DNA of 64,000 bases from Scilla litardierei (GCA_030789695.1 JAULAV010008678.1:62001-126000); one strand, 5' to 3'. Counted from the stretch's first letter, positions 44,876 to 57,026 are shown. Notes: generated by a model not told the origin, from the letters alone. A program made the numbers and translations.

Positions 44876-47706
44876 CATGCTTTAATTATTGAAATCATAT
44901 TGTGTCATGTTAAAGATTTTGAAAACCTTGCCGAGGGTCTTTTCTACTAACATTTTAAATCTTGCCGAGCGACCCTCGTTGACGTATATTCCTTGTTTTC
45001 TATCTTGTGGAATATACGTCAGGTGTTAGACAGATTTTGCAGAGGAGCATACTTTGAAGCGGAGCTAGTTGACCAGGAGTACGAGATCCCCTGCTGAAGA
45101 ACGGCGTGCCTTTGCAGCTCTGCTATAATTTATTTATTTGTTGTAATCTTATTCAGGTGTAGATTCATTTGTGTTTCTGTTTCTAATGGCCATGCTAGGC
45201 CTTATTTGTGTACATGTAAATCTGGACATTAATGTAATAATGATGAAACTCTATATTGTTGTAACGGCCTGTATTTTTCCAATACATTTAGATTAAGTAT
45301 TTAAAGTAATTTCATTTTTAATTGTATTTTGTAATGGTTGATCAGGAGTCTTAAACTGATTTCAAAATTTCTTATGAAAATATTTTAAAAACCAGACTAG
45401 TTATGGAGTATTTTCGTAAAATCGGATTTCATCAAATACCTCTAAAACATCTGATAAAAATTCATTTTCAGATATTGTTATTCTGGCTCAATGAATTTAT
45501 TTTCTAGCCAAATATCTTCAAAACGTTTTCAAACTTCTACAGTAGCATTGTATGATCATTTGGGGCTCCCCACATTAATTTCGTAATTTTCTGATATCGT
45601 TTCAATAGAGAACCCGCTAACCCGCTTTCTAAACGTTTTGGCCCGAAACTAGTATTTCCGTACTCAAATCTCAAAACGGTCTTCGTATTCGCGATCCTCG
45701 CGACGATACGATCCTGTAGGTATGTTTTCGTAATTTTTCGGACACGTTTACTAGTAGGGGCAAAATTGTAATTTTGTGTTTCTAATTACCCCTCTAAAAC
45801 TATTTTTATTACCCCTAATTAACTTTTAACCTAACTAACTTTTAACCTAACCGTATCTACCCTTAATCACTTTCATCCCAACAACCCCGTTAACCCACCC
45901 ACTTTGGTAGCCCCCTACACGTTCATGCAGCTACCCCCATCATTAATCCCATATATGATCTCCCCTTCCCTCTCATTAACACACACAGCTACTCTCTCTG
46001 TCTCTCTCTCTCTCTCTCCCGTAACCCATGCAAAGCCCGCCCCCCCTCTCATCTCATTCTCGCTCGAACCCATGCCTTCGCCCTCGACTTCGGCCACCCC
46101 ACTCGATGGCGACCCAACCCCTCCGTGCACGTCCCTCCTCCGACGTTGCCTCGAACCCAACAGCAACCCCCCACACACAGGCCGCTCTCGCCCTCCCCAT
46201 CTCGAACTCACCCCTACTCCGAACACCCCGCCTCCGCCTTCGCTCAGCCCCCTCCGCTCCTCCGCCCCTCGCCGGTCGACGGTGAAGCCCGGAGCCACCG
46301 TGAGCTCCCCTCGACCACCAGCCCCACGGTCACGCCGCCGGCGCCACCAGAGCCCGCTTCCTCGTTCCCTATCTCCTCGCCGCACCACCATGGCGCCTCC
46401 CTCCGACGAGTTCACCGCCGTTCCGCCTCATCTCCACCGCCCAGCGAAGCTCCCCGCACTCCCTCCACCATCAAGACAACGCCGCTCGCCCCGCCTCCGT
46501 GCCACTCCGACTGCCTCACCGCCTACCCACGTCTGCCATCGCTCCGACAACCGCGTGCAGACGCCGCCGCAGCCCCCGACGCCGTCGTCCGATCCCTCCC
46601 ACCGCTTCGCCGTCGCCTCCCTGAGTCTTCGCCGTCTCCGTCGTGTCCCCCGCTCTCCGCCGCTTGCACGAGGACGTCGAGAAGCGAAGGTTAATTCTCG
46701 ATGGTAAACTTGTAAATACGACGAACTAATTCATATTTTCGTTTTTAATTAATTAATAATTAGGGTGTTATGGTTTTAAATTGATAACTAGAAATATAAG
46801 CCCCAGAAAAATATGTGACGAGCTCCAGAAAATCAGAAATAGTATTCTGGACCCAATGACACTAGTTTCATCTCAATCCGATACTTAGTTTTTCCAAAAT
46901 AAATTTTTAAGCCTAAAACTTAAATGCGTCTTTTTCACTCTAAAATCCGTAACTTGTTATTTTTACGTAAACTATTATGTGATAAAAATATATGTTATAG
47001 TAATCTTCGATACGGCCGTTTTGACAGCTCATTTGCAACATTCCGATGTAGATTGCATCCAGAATAAATGTTTGAATAAATACGTTACTAATTGAAAAAT
47101 AGTTTTTAAAGTGTTTTTGAGCTTTTAAAAATTATGAAAATTACTATAAGCTTCCGAAAAATATTCTCTCTTGTAGTAAAATTATTTTCAATATATCTAG
47201 CTTATAGAAAAATTTAGAACGCTTTTCGACAATGTTTCAACCAGTTTTAAAAATCAGGACGATCAAATTATCTAAATAGAAATGTAGCGTTCTTTAACCA
47301 AGTATTTTTGTGATTGCAGGTACCAATCTTTGTGCACCAGCTCTTCTAGCTCCAACCTCGTCTTGCCACGATGAGCTCGAAAATGTGTAAGTCACGACAT
47401 ATTCTAAACTTAGAAAACTAGTTTACTGTTCTCGTATGAACTCGTTGACACTCCTATAGCCTCGAACGGCTATTTGACTTGAACCGAATAAGAGACCTAA
47501 ACTAAAATGAAAGTAATCAACTAAAGATTGCTTTGCCAACTTTCAACTTTGGTGGTTGTAGCACGCAACTACCAACTTGTGTGCTAAGCCACACTACCAC
47601 GTGCTCAAAGCACGGACGTAACACTTTTTGTGTTGGACTTGTCTTTATCCTACTTTCTGGTTTTCAATGAGGAAGTCAACTAGTTGGCTTGGTTTGACCA
47701 GTAACA

Positions 47707-47782
47707 TGTGGAACATCGTGTGGAATATCATGTGTGGAATATCTGGTGGAACATCTCGTGGAACATCTTGTGGAACATCTCT
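47707..47782 (+). repeat. 12-13-bp minisatellite (GTGGAACATCT)
   Basis: About six imperfect tandem copies of GTGGAACATCTC or GTGGAATATC lie inside solo LTR B. Confidence 0.8.
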
Positions 47783-47872
47783 TAATAGATACACGTCACT
47801 GGGGTTTGGGGTAACTCATTGTAGAGAGAGGGTGGGAGCTATGACCGGGGGTTCATCTACTTGCATACATGT

Positions 47873-47966
47873 GTCGGCAAAACTACAAGGTCTGCCTGCG
47901 TCGGCAAAAATACAAGGTCTGCCTGCGTCGGCAAAACTACAAGGTCAACCTGCGTCGGCAAAACGG
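47873..47966 (+). repeat. 27-bp minisatellite, 3.5 copies
   Basis: GTCGGCAAAACTACAAGGTC followed by TGCCTGC repeats with starts at 47873, 47900, 47927 and 47954. Confidence 0.9.
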
Positions 47967-48710
47967 TCCCTGGCAATAGATGAACTTTATGGTTGCATAT
48001 CATACTCTCCTACTTAAGTCACGTAGTTCTAGTGTAGCTTGCACAGTTAGTTTCTTTACAGTACATGCACTTTACTTTCCTTACCAGTACAGTCACCGTA
48101 CTTTACTTGATGTACTTTTAGCTACAGCAGTAGCCTGTTACACCTACACTTTACTTTCTACACTTGTACAAACACCGTACTTTACTTTTACTTTGGTCTG
48201 CTTGTACGTAGTTACCTTTTGTCATACTTGTACAATACATCTTTTTCATTATTTAGAATTGTTGTGACTTACCTACGGTTCCATCTCCGTGGCACCGCAG
48301 ACGACGTACATATGGAGGCAGATGCTCTTGAGTTTATAGCGCCAGACTTCGACCATGAGACCGCAGCTTCCAGAGCTATTTTCAGTTGTGTACTTTCTTT
48401 CTTTCATGTATCATTGTTGGAACATTTGTACGGTATGGATTGTAATAATTGGACATTCTTTTGGGTATTTTTGTACATCTCTGCATCGTGGCTATTTTGG
48501 TTTCACTGGTTAACTGCAGGACCTGTGCAAATATCAAATAAGTAACGGGCCCCTGAGAGCGGGTCGTTACAACTGTTCTGAGTTTGAATGCAAGGACCTG
48601 CCTACGGTTTACTCACAGACGCTTATTAGGCTGGAGATTCACCGCTCCAGTCCATGCGGACCCGCTCGCGTCCTCGCTCCCAAGTATAATGGGAAGCGGA
48701 GCGTGACACT

Positions 48711-48824
48711 GAGCTCGCCACCTTCACGCGCGTAGAGATTCATCACGTACCAAGGTCAAAGAATAATCGAGCTGACACCTTGTCAAAACTTGCATCGTTC
48801 TCTCCAGCAGGGCTCGGTCGAACC
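48711..48824 (+). pseudogene. Tat RNase H tail between two insertions
   Basis: It reads ELATFTRVEIHHVPRSKNNR then ADTLSKLASFSP, the conserved C-terminal end of the Tat RNase H region (V..VPR..N..AD.L+KLAS). It is flanked by CTGAG and GAACC target-site duplications. Confidence 0.85.
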
Positions 48825-51800
48825 TGTTGGATCTGGATCCTAGCCTAAGGGGGGGCTGAATAGGCTAATAAAAATAATTCATGCAACCCACGAATAAGCA
48901 CACGTAGTTATAGCAGCAACAGGGTAAGTAAAAAAGCAAACACAGAGTACACAGCAGATTTACCCTGGTTCGGTCGTCCCAACGACCTACTCCAGTCCCC
49001 AAAGCAGAACTAGTATTGAATAGCGCAATAGGTACAAAACCACAAGTTAGAGCACGCTCAGAGCACCCTCTACGTCTCTACACTCGCCAGGCTCTCAGTA
49101 CTCCACACACAGTGTTTTCTCTCACTATCAATCCTAGTAAAGCTTTCTACCAGCTAGTCCCAAACTAGCTGGGTCCCACTTGTCTAGTCCCAACTAGACA
49201 AGTCCCAAAATAATCACAGAAAAATAGGTAAAGTTTCCCCTACAGAGAACGTTACACTAAGACACAAATAAAAGAGTTTAAGGGTTTAGAAATGCTCAGT
49301 TCGTGTCCGTCTCTATCAATCAGCACGTCGTCAGCTCCAATCTGAGGCAAACGGTGTCTCAATCCGACTCCTGGATGTCAAGTTATGCACTGGTCTGTGC
49401 ACAAAGCAATTTCAGTTGAAAGCTTATTCTCAGACGGTCTGTACGCTTAGCAAACCCATTAAATCAAGCTGTCGGTGTGCAGAGAGAGTTCAGTTCAAAG
49501 TTTCTAATCTCGGTCGGTGCACAGAGCAATCCCCTTTAATCCTCAGGCCACGTCACCCTTTAAAAATCGTGCATCCTCAATTTTTCGTTTTGATCTCGCG
49601 GCGCTCCGTTTGCCACGTCAGCACGATTTCGAATCGCTTCTTCTCTTCGCATGGGGCTCGTCCACGTCAGCACGAGGATATCGCGATCTCGCTTCGTCTC
49701 CTTCATCTTTAGGGCATGCAGGAGCGTTCGAGCAGCGACTTCAAGGCGGGCGGCAATGGCGACGATGGCAGATTCTTTTGCAACGTCGACTTCTACTCGA
49801 TGCTCCTCCGTCAGTGACGATGGCGTGTGGCGATGAGTACGGCAGTGACGGCGAGGAAGCTACAGCAGCGAGCTTCGTCTCCGGCGGTGCTGGAAGCAAG
49901 CTTTGGCAGCGGGGGTCCTTCAGGAGACGGCGACAGTGATCTCCTCTCAAGCAGCAGTGAAGGTCGTTCTCGACAGCGATGGCTACAGCAACAGCGACAG
50001 CACTTCTACGATCCTCCACGGCGATACGAAGACGGCAACAACGAGAGCTCCTCTTTGATGGGCGTTGGCTCAGTCGCAGCTGCGGAGCTTCGATATTGGT
50101 CGACGGCGGCGAGTTCTTCGTGGAGTGTGGATCTCGTGGCAGCAGCTACTCGAAGGAGACGACGATGGCATACTCCTCTGGCGAGCGGTGCTTCTTCGCT
50201 GAGACATTGCGAACGGCGGCGGCGAACTTTCTCATCGTGCAGCAGCTCTGTGGAGAGCCCGTCTTCTCTGGCGCTTCGAGCCAGTGACCAACGAATCTCC
50301 TCAGCGGTGAGCGACAAATCTCTGATGGTGGTGGAACGGTGCACCGTCATTCTTTGATGGCAGCAGCGATCAGCTCCGATGGTCGTGCAGAGGCTTGCTT
50401 TCTTTTTGATGGAGGAGGCTTGATGTTTTTGTGTTTTTGGGAGATGATAGCGTAAAGCTTACCTTTTGGAGGAGAGGAGTTTGGCTGATGTAACGCCCCG
50501 CTCCCTAGGATACCCGAAAAGCGAGTGTTACGAAGAGGAAGGGAAAACAATACAATGATACTAGCAGGTCCACTGTGCACGTGCTAGGAAATACACGTAA
50601 TGCTCCACTAATAAAATACAACACCAGATAACAATAATTAAAGACAAAATACAACAAGGAATATTTCATTCATACATAAGGAAATCAATTACATTATTAT
50701 GAATACACCGTTATGAATACATCACTTACACCCACGAGTACAACTCAACACTCTAAACTACCCAAAGCATCCAGCTCCAACCCCAAGGAACTCCAACTGC
50801 CAATTACCTGAAAAAAATCAACGGGGACACGTCAACGCGTGACCCAGTAGGAATTGCCCATCTCCATGTAGCATATTATTCAATGCATGAATGCAACTAT
50901 CATATGCCATCTGATTCAATGTTGTAATGCATGCATCAATAAATGGCATGTCATGACGATATGAAATGAAACATAAAAATGATCATAAAGCTTCCATGGT
51001 TAGCATGACATAGCATCTCACAAAATGACATAAGTGTGAACATGAAGCAAAAATGTTATGGCAACTACAAAGTGACATGTTGCATTAAAAGCATAAGGAT
51101 TCACATGCTAAAAAAGAACTACAACAAACCAACATTTCATACATTGCTTTAGATTATTACAATTAGCATTAAGCATGGTGATAGGCTAATAGTGTCATAC
51201 ATAAGTGAACAATGTGGTCATTATGGCATGGCTTCACTTAGGAGCCTTCTCTTCATTTCATAACTCTCACATAAGGGTCATGCATCTTGTGCCATGCCCA
51301 TCACCATAACCACATCATTTCAACATAACAATTAACCATATAAATATAACAACTCCCACACAAATCCATGCCATATATGCCACCATCCTCCAAATATGCA
51401 TGGCACTAGAATCCCACTTCCATGTTACATAATTTCAAGCCAATGTCCACAAATTTACATCTTTGTAATAATTACCACTCCCACTTTTTCTCTTTTCAAC
51501 ACATATAATTTCAACATGGTTCTCTTTTCAACACATATAATTGCACAACCATAGCTTTCAACACATAGCACTCTTTTCATACTTAACTACATGTAGACAT
51601 TTTCTCAAACACTTGGATGACACAATGAGCATAATCATTTATTCAATGGATTCAACATAAACTAAAAGCAAGATGACAACTTTCATCACATAATCATTTC
51701 TACATACACATGGATGGCATCACAACATATTCATTAGTTCAATTGAAATCAACATAAACCAACAGCAAAATAACAACTTGATAAGGTGTTGAGTAATTTC

Positions 51801-53572
51801 ATAGCATGAATAAACCAATAGCATGAAAAGAAATGCATATCCATAATTAAAGATAAACTCTTAGCATGCTTGGATGAAATTTTTGAATAACAAACTATAT
51901 GGAGAGGGTTTCCTACCAAAAATGATGAGCTTTCACCAAGAAATCCTCCAAGAACCCACCTAGCTCCAAGAATCCCGTATTTGAGCATCACCACTCCAAA
52001 ATTCATCATCCTAGGTCTTGAAATCACCTCCTTCTAGCTCCAAACTCCCCCATATACATCTAGCTAACATTAAGGTCCAAAAAGAGCATAAAAAAAAGAT
52101 TTTGGGCTAGAAAATGAAGGAAAAAAGCATGGACAGAATTTGTCCAGATCTGGACTGTTTTGGGTAGAGGTTTTGGCCATGAAGATGAAGAGAAATAGGG
52201 GGAAATGAAAGGGTAGATGTTGGGAATAGGTTAGGGCTTCATCTCTCCTCATTTTCCTCTTCTTTTCTCCTCCTTTTCCCATTTGTTTCTCCCATTGCCC
52301 TACACATTTCGGCAACTCACCTAATGGCTGGTTGGGTTTCAATTGGGAAGGGGAATGAGAGTTCTAGAGAAGGAGAGAGAGATGTGGAAAGAAAAAGAAT
52401 AAGCCCCCCTTTTACACAAAACACCCCATACTCTACAAAATTGCAAAATAATTACAAAAACTCTCATACTTCCTAATAAACATACACCAAAGTATACACT
52501 ACTCATAATATTCACTACCATACATATCAATTCATCCAAATATTCATTAAGATATAATCATTTTAACATTCATTCATATCTCTACATATAAATTTACTAT
52601 AAGCATACAACTAATATTTTCATGCAAAATATTGCCAATAATATTTCTTACATAATAATCATTAGCATAATTCAACACTTATGCATCCATATACACATAC
52701 AAATATCCATTATACAACATAAATATCCAATACAAATATTCACTAATAATCTTCAATGCAAATATCCAATACAAAACAACTAGCCAATACACTTCATATA
52801 TATATATCCATACATATTCATGCAATCACCCCAATACCAAGCTCATTACATAAAGCAAAACATACACACCAAATAGGAATCCAAATACTTCACTACTATA
52901 CTCACATACATGCAACTACACACACAAACAATATAGTATATCACGCATAGGGGCATTACAGCTGAGGCTTACGGCTTTTATGCTTGAGGGTTTGCAACAA
53001 GAAGATTATGAAGAGGAGGGGTTTTCAATTGGCTTGCGGTAATGGGGTTTTTCTTGGAGAGTTATTTCAAAACCAAGAAAACTTTCGGCTGTGGGATTTT
53101 ATAAAGGCTTAGGGTTTTGCAATGGTATTTTTTGCGTGACTTCTCCCAAAAATATTTGGCTCCCTCCTTTATTTTTGTGTTTGCCGCAACATCAGCCCTT
53201 AGGGACAATTTCCTTAAATAGAGGATGTGCTAGGGTTTTGAGTATTTGGCAATGGATAAGATATTTGAATGTGATATGAATTTGGAATTTGTATTTTACT
53301 AGGAATTGGTCTTGGCTAAGGAGTTTGTATCCCAATAGGATTTGATCCAATCTCCAAATAAGATTTGGCTTCATCTCTCCATATTGGACCTAGTCATCAT
53401 TGCTTTGCGCACAATACTTCATCCTCTCTCCAGATATGCTATACGAATAGCAATTCCGCCAAAAAGTGAAAATATATTGTTTTGCCAAGCCTGAAACACA
53501 CTAAGTACACACGTCAGATATAAAGACACGTTTTTCATCATCAAACCAAGACCTAGATCGTTGCTTCCAACA
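48825..53572 (-). mobile_element. SIRE/Maximus-type copia solo LTR, split by solo LTR C
   Basis: The target-site duplication is GAACC (48820-48824 and 53573-53577). On the minus strand it starts TGTTGGAAGCAACG then TTGGTTTGATGATG, and ends with a C-rich AGCCCCCCCTTAGG followed by ATCCAACA. These are the same landmarks as the copia LTR at 17190. Its own length is about 2271 bp (48825-50488 plus 52966-53572, counting one copy of the inner duplication). GC-rich ORFs at 49517-50357 lack recognised domains and sit inside the LTR. No internal region remains. Confidence 0.8.
50489..52960 (-). mobile_element. Solo LTR C (TGTAATGCCCC family), nested in the copia solo LTR
   Basis: The target-site duplication is GCTGA (50484-50488 and 52961-52965). 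Plus-strand ends are TGTAACGCCCCG and GGGGCATTACA. The minus strand (TGTAATGCCCCTATGCG...CGGGGCGTTACA) is the likely LTR sense. The 2472 bp are AT-rich with no gene. Confidence 0.8.
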
Positions 53573-54900
53573 GAACCGTGTACGTGCAACGTCTACTCCA
53601 TCCTAGCGGGCTGTCACAAGAACTTCTAAGCCTCGATCAGGGGGGCCACATGGATGAACCTGATAATCCGCTACTTAAACACGGAGGAGAAACCGACAGA
53701 CCCAGTGGAGGCACGAAAACTTGAGCGAAATGCCTATCAGTTCGTCTTGTTGGATGGTTCATTGTACAAAAGACGATGGACCGGGTATGACATCTTCACA
53801 TATCTTAAATGCTTAGCCCCGCAGGAAGCATGCTACTTGATCCAAGAGATCCACGAGGGCGACTGCTGGAACCATTGCGTGGAAAAATCCGTAGCCTTGA
53901 AGGCTGTGAGACAATGGTACTTTTGGCCAACAATGCTCAAAGATGCCGTCGATTACGTCCGGTGATGCTCAACCTGCCAAAAGTTCTCAAAGATCAGCTC
54001 GGCACCACTGACTGATCTGATCCCCATCGCCAGCCTAGTTCCCTTCGCCAAATAGGGGCTGGACCCCATTGTACCGTTCAAACCAGCGAGTGGAAAACAG
54101 AGAAACTTGATAGTGGCGATTGACTATTTCACCAAGTAGATCGACGCGGAGCCTTTATCCCGAATCACCTAGAATGAGGCTCGAAGCTTCGTCAGGAAGT
54201 GCGTCGTCCGTCGTTCTGGCATCCCACAATCCATAGTAATGGACAATGGGATACAATTCGACAGCATCGGCTTCAGAGACTTCTGCGCAGAGCTAAGGAT
54301 CAATCTACACTTCGCCTCCGTCGCGAACCCCCAGTCGTACAGCTTGGCAGAATCAGCCAACAAGAACATCCTTGGGTCCCTACGGAAGAGAATAGTCGGG
54401 CTCGAGGGAACTTGGCCGGACGAGATCCCCGACATATTATGGTCGTACAGAACGACCCACAAAACCTCGACAGGAGAAACGCCCTTCATACTGGCCTACG
54501 TATGTGAGGCCGTCGTCCCCGTCGAGGTCAATGAGCGACCGCTCCGTCTCCAATACTACGACGAAGAAATAAACTCGGAGGGGCTCAAGCTCAACCTACA
54601 ATTAGTAGACGAATTTTGTGAACGGGCGCTGGTGACCCTCATCAAGCAGAAGGGGCACATGACCCGCTATTCAATTCGAAAGTTCACGAGCGCAGCTTCC
54701 GTGTGGGAGACTTGGTGCTACAAAAAGCCGCCTTCACTCCCGAGATCCTCAAGTAAGGAAAGCTCGCTGCGAAGTGAGAGGGCCCCTACACAGTGATCGA
54801 CGTACTTGGTCCTACCACCGATCAACTCGCCACTTTGGATGATAGGAAACTCCCTCATCCTTGGAACGCGGAACATCTACGAAAGTATTACCAATGATTG
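53573..54900 (+). pseudogene. Tat integrase remnant
   Basis: A degenerate zinc-binding block (EIHEGDCWNH, then WPTMLKDAVDYV, stop, CSTCQKF) is followed by the core. The first Asp is in LIVAIDYFTK, the second in SIVMDNGIQFDS, and the Glu in NPQSYSLAESANKNIL. So the D,D,E residues remain. TAG codons replace an expected Trp after FTK and after FAK, and TGA or TAG occurs after VDYV and IT. The C-terminal blocks PFILAYVCEAVVPVEV and LRLQYYDEEIN are present. The open tail runs to 54796 and weak similarity continues to about 54895. Confidence 0.87.
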
Positions 54901-54994
54901 TACTGAAGGGGTAATCGATTGTTCATTTCCCATCATGCACATGTCTATGGTAAATACAACGTAGATCGTTCTTCGTCGTTAGTTGTGATAGTCT

Positions 54995-55440
54995 CATCGG
55001 CCGTAAGACGAAGGGGCCTCGTCCATCGCAAACGAACGACTTAAGATCATCAACCATAAGCCATGGGGTCTCCCTTGCCACTGAACGACACCCAAACATC
55101 GTCAGCCGTAAGTCGAAGGGACCAAGTCCCTTGTCACCGAACAACCTTCGGCCCTCGATTGTCGTCGGTCGTAAGTCAAAAGGACCGAGTCCCTTGCCAC
55201 CGAACGATCTTCGACCCTCAAATGTCGTTGGCCGTAAGTCGAAGGGACCGAGTCCCTCGCCACCGAATAACCTTCGACCCTTGAACGACGTCGGCCGTAG
55301 GGATCACGCCCCTCGCAACCGACCAACCTTTGATCCTCGATCGCCAGCCGTAAGCCAAGGGGTCACCCTTGACACTAAACGACTCTCGATCGTTGTCAGT
55401 CGTAAGTCAAAGGGACCGAGTCCCTCGCCACCGAACAACC
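54995..55440 (+). repeat. 52-63-bp tandem repeats in the Tat 3' region
   Basis: Units contain CCGTAAGTCGAAGGGACCGA then GTCCCTCGCCACCGAA. CGTA landmarks at 55107, 55170, 55233 and 55296 are spaced exactly 63 bp. Further units near 55002, 55349 and 55401 are shorter. Frames stay open because 63 is a multiple of three. Confidence 0.85.
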
Positions 55441-55511
55441 ATGTCGAGCAATATCCTGTCAGAAAGTGTCATGACACTCCAACGACCCAAGTTAGCTAAA
55501 CTTACGTCGTT

Positions 55512-55525
55512 GGGGGGGGGGGGGG
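55512..55525 (+). repeat. Poly-G tract (14 G)
   Basis: Fourteen consecutive G between CGTT and CACATG, just after the 63-bp repeats and before the antisense ORF end. Such a run is prone to sequencing error. Confidence 0.9.
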
Positions 55526-55718
55526 CACATGCATGCATACATATCTAGCCGACGAGGATTTATATCTAGCTAACGAGGATTTCACAAAAAAGGAGAAAAG
55601 ATAGAACACTTCAGAAAGAACAAACGCAAAAAATTCTTTTTTCTATTGCAAAAATCCTCTTTAATTACATATGACTCGCTCGAAAGCGGTCTTACAAAAA
55701 ATGGTGATTCGTAAAAAA

Positions 55719-56646
55719 TTAGGAAGACGAGACATCGTCGGGTGTAAAAAAGTCCTTTATCGCTCTCACCACCATGTCCATCTTGGAGGTGGTCCGAGTT
55801 TTGTAAGCATCGACCTCTTTTCCCTTCTCGAGAAGCTTGGCCTGAAGGTCAGCAACCTCCTTCCTCGATGCCTCGAGCTCAGCATGGAGTTGAGATCGAT
55901 CTATCCTCCACTGCACTTCTGCCTGCTTCTTGATGATCGACACGGAGGCATAGCTGGATTTTACCTCTACAGCGCCCAAACCGATGCGGCCTTGGAGGAC
56001 ATGGTCGTCCCCAAGTCATCCTCCAGCTTCCTCACCTGAGCTCGGAGCTCAGAAGCCTGGCGCTCGGCAGCCGCCAACCGGCGCTGTCCCTCGATCAGAT
56101 CGAGAGCCCTGCGGCACAGGCATGCACCGAACAGGGTCACCTACAAAAGAACGACAATCAGCAAAAACAAAAAAGGAAGCAAGGGAGGAAGGTCTGATGG
56201 CTACAAACCTGAAGGCCACTACGAACAAAGCAGTCGGCTATCGTCTTGAGGTCAACCCCCTGCAGGAATTCAAAGTCCCTCGACACAGTGATGTTCTCCA
56301 CCAGACGAACCCCCGTCCTGAGCTCCAAGAGGGCCGACTCGTCCCTTCCCACGGTGAACGGAAGCCGATAGGGCTCCCCCTGGGTCTGCACCGGGTGGCT
56401 GGCCGAAATGCGGTACGACCGAAGAAGAAGGCCAAACTCCGGGGAGACGGGACCGACAAGAGAGACTATAGGAACATTGTCCTCGTAGGGCCACCTGTCG
56501 AAAGGCGGGATGGTGGAATGTTCAACCCCACTGCGAGGATCTGAAGGGTCCGCCTTCAGAGCCCCAGCAGCCTGGCTTGAGGAGCCTCCAGCCCCCCTCC
56601 CCCCGATCCAGAAGGGAGTATTACGCTTCCTCCTTATCCTCCTCAA
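55719..56646 (-). pseudogene. Antisense ORF (aORF) of Tat element 3, spliced structure, coiled coil
   Basis: The minus-strand first block 56646..56209 (FDRWPYEDNVPIVSLVGPVS, then ENITVSRDFEFLQG and KTIADCFVRSGLQ) ends at CAG followed by GTTTGT. After a 68-base intron-like gap, an AG acceptor opens block 56140..55977 (RRALDLIEGQRRLAAAERQA, SELRAQVRKLEDDLG). The reading resumes in another frame (55979..55719: LHAELEASRKEVADLQAKLL to VVRAIKDFFTPDD, stop). Heptads predict a long coiled coil. Antisense ORFs between integrase and the 3' LTR are known in Tat elements; their role is unknown. The frame change makes this copy a probable pseudogene. Confidence 0.7.
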
Positions 56647-57026
56647 CCCTTTTCTTCTTTCGATCTTCCTCGTAAGCCCGCTCCAGCTCAGAGGTCAAGT
56701 CTCTGTATGCTCAGCCAGCCATCTCTGATTTTCGGAAGCAAGTGGAAGAAGATGATTTCCTCTAGTTGCCAAGGGATAGGAGCGCAAAAGCCCCTAAATT
56801 CACAACTCCGGTTTCTTATACGCGAAGGGACTCCGCCGGCTCAATACCCACTCACCGACACTTGTCGGATAATCGCCAAAAGCAACAGTTAAGATCATCT
56901 GAGGACGAGAAGTTTTGGTGGCACGAATCAAATCAGCCGCTTCGAATATCGTGCCCCATTTAATGAAAGTACTCATCATTTGGCCTCGATCAGCGTTATC
57001 TCTCGAGAACGAATGATGGGTGCCAT

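Larger units (their letters stand above)
45260..48571 (+). mobile_element. Solo LTR B (TGTAACGGCC family), nested in A
   Basis: It starts TGTAACGGCCTGTATTTTT and ends GCGGGTCGTTACA. The flanks ATTGT and ACTGT are a probable target-site duplication with one mismatch. The first 19 bases equal those of LTR A, then the two diverge. It contains a GC-rich island (45900-46700) with a 267-codon Pro/Ser/Arg-rich ORF that I regard as non-genic, an AG/GT-like site near 47319, and two minisatellites. Confidence 0.7.
42415..48710 (+). mobile_element. Solo LTR A (TGTAACGGCC family), split by solo LTR B
   Basis: It begins TGTAACGGCCTGTATTTTT and ends GAGCGTGACA. The target-site duplication is CTGAG (42410-42414 and 48711-48715); removing the block restores a continuous Tat RNase H reading (KAELATF). 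The LTR itself is 42415-45259 plus 48572-48710. No primer site or coding sequence adjoins it, so it appears to be a solo LTR. It contains a CT-rich, GC-rich leader-like part (43190-43380) and a 29-bp minisatellite. Confidence 0.72.

Noticed and set aside
44587..44892. 101-codon Tyr/His/Thr-rich ORF as a secreted peptide
   Set aside because: It is the translation of the 29-bp minisatellite.
45904..46707. 267-codon Pro/Ser/Arg-rich ORF as a host gene
   Set aside because: It lies inside a solo LTR in a GC-rich island, all frames there are open on both strands, and no domain is recognisable.
49517..50357. ORFs of 140 and 176 codons as genes
   Set aside because: They lie within a copia solo LTR, overlap each other in different frames, and are low-complexity Ser/Arg-rich.
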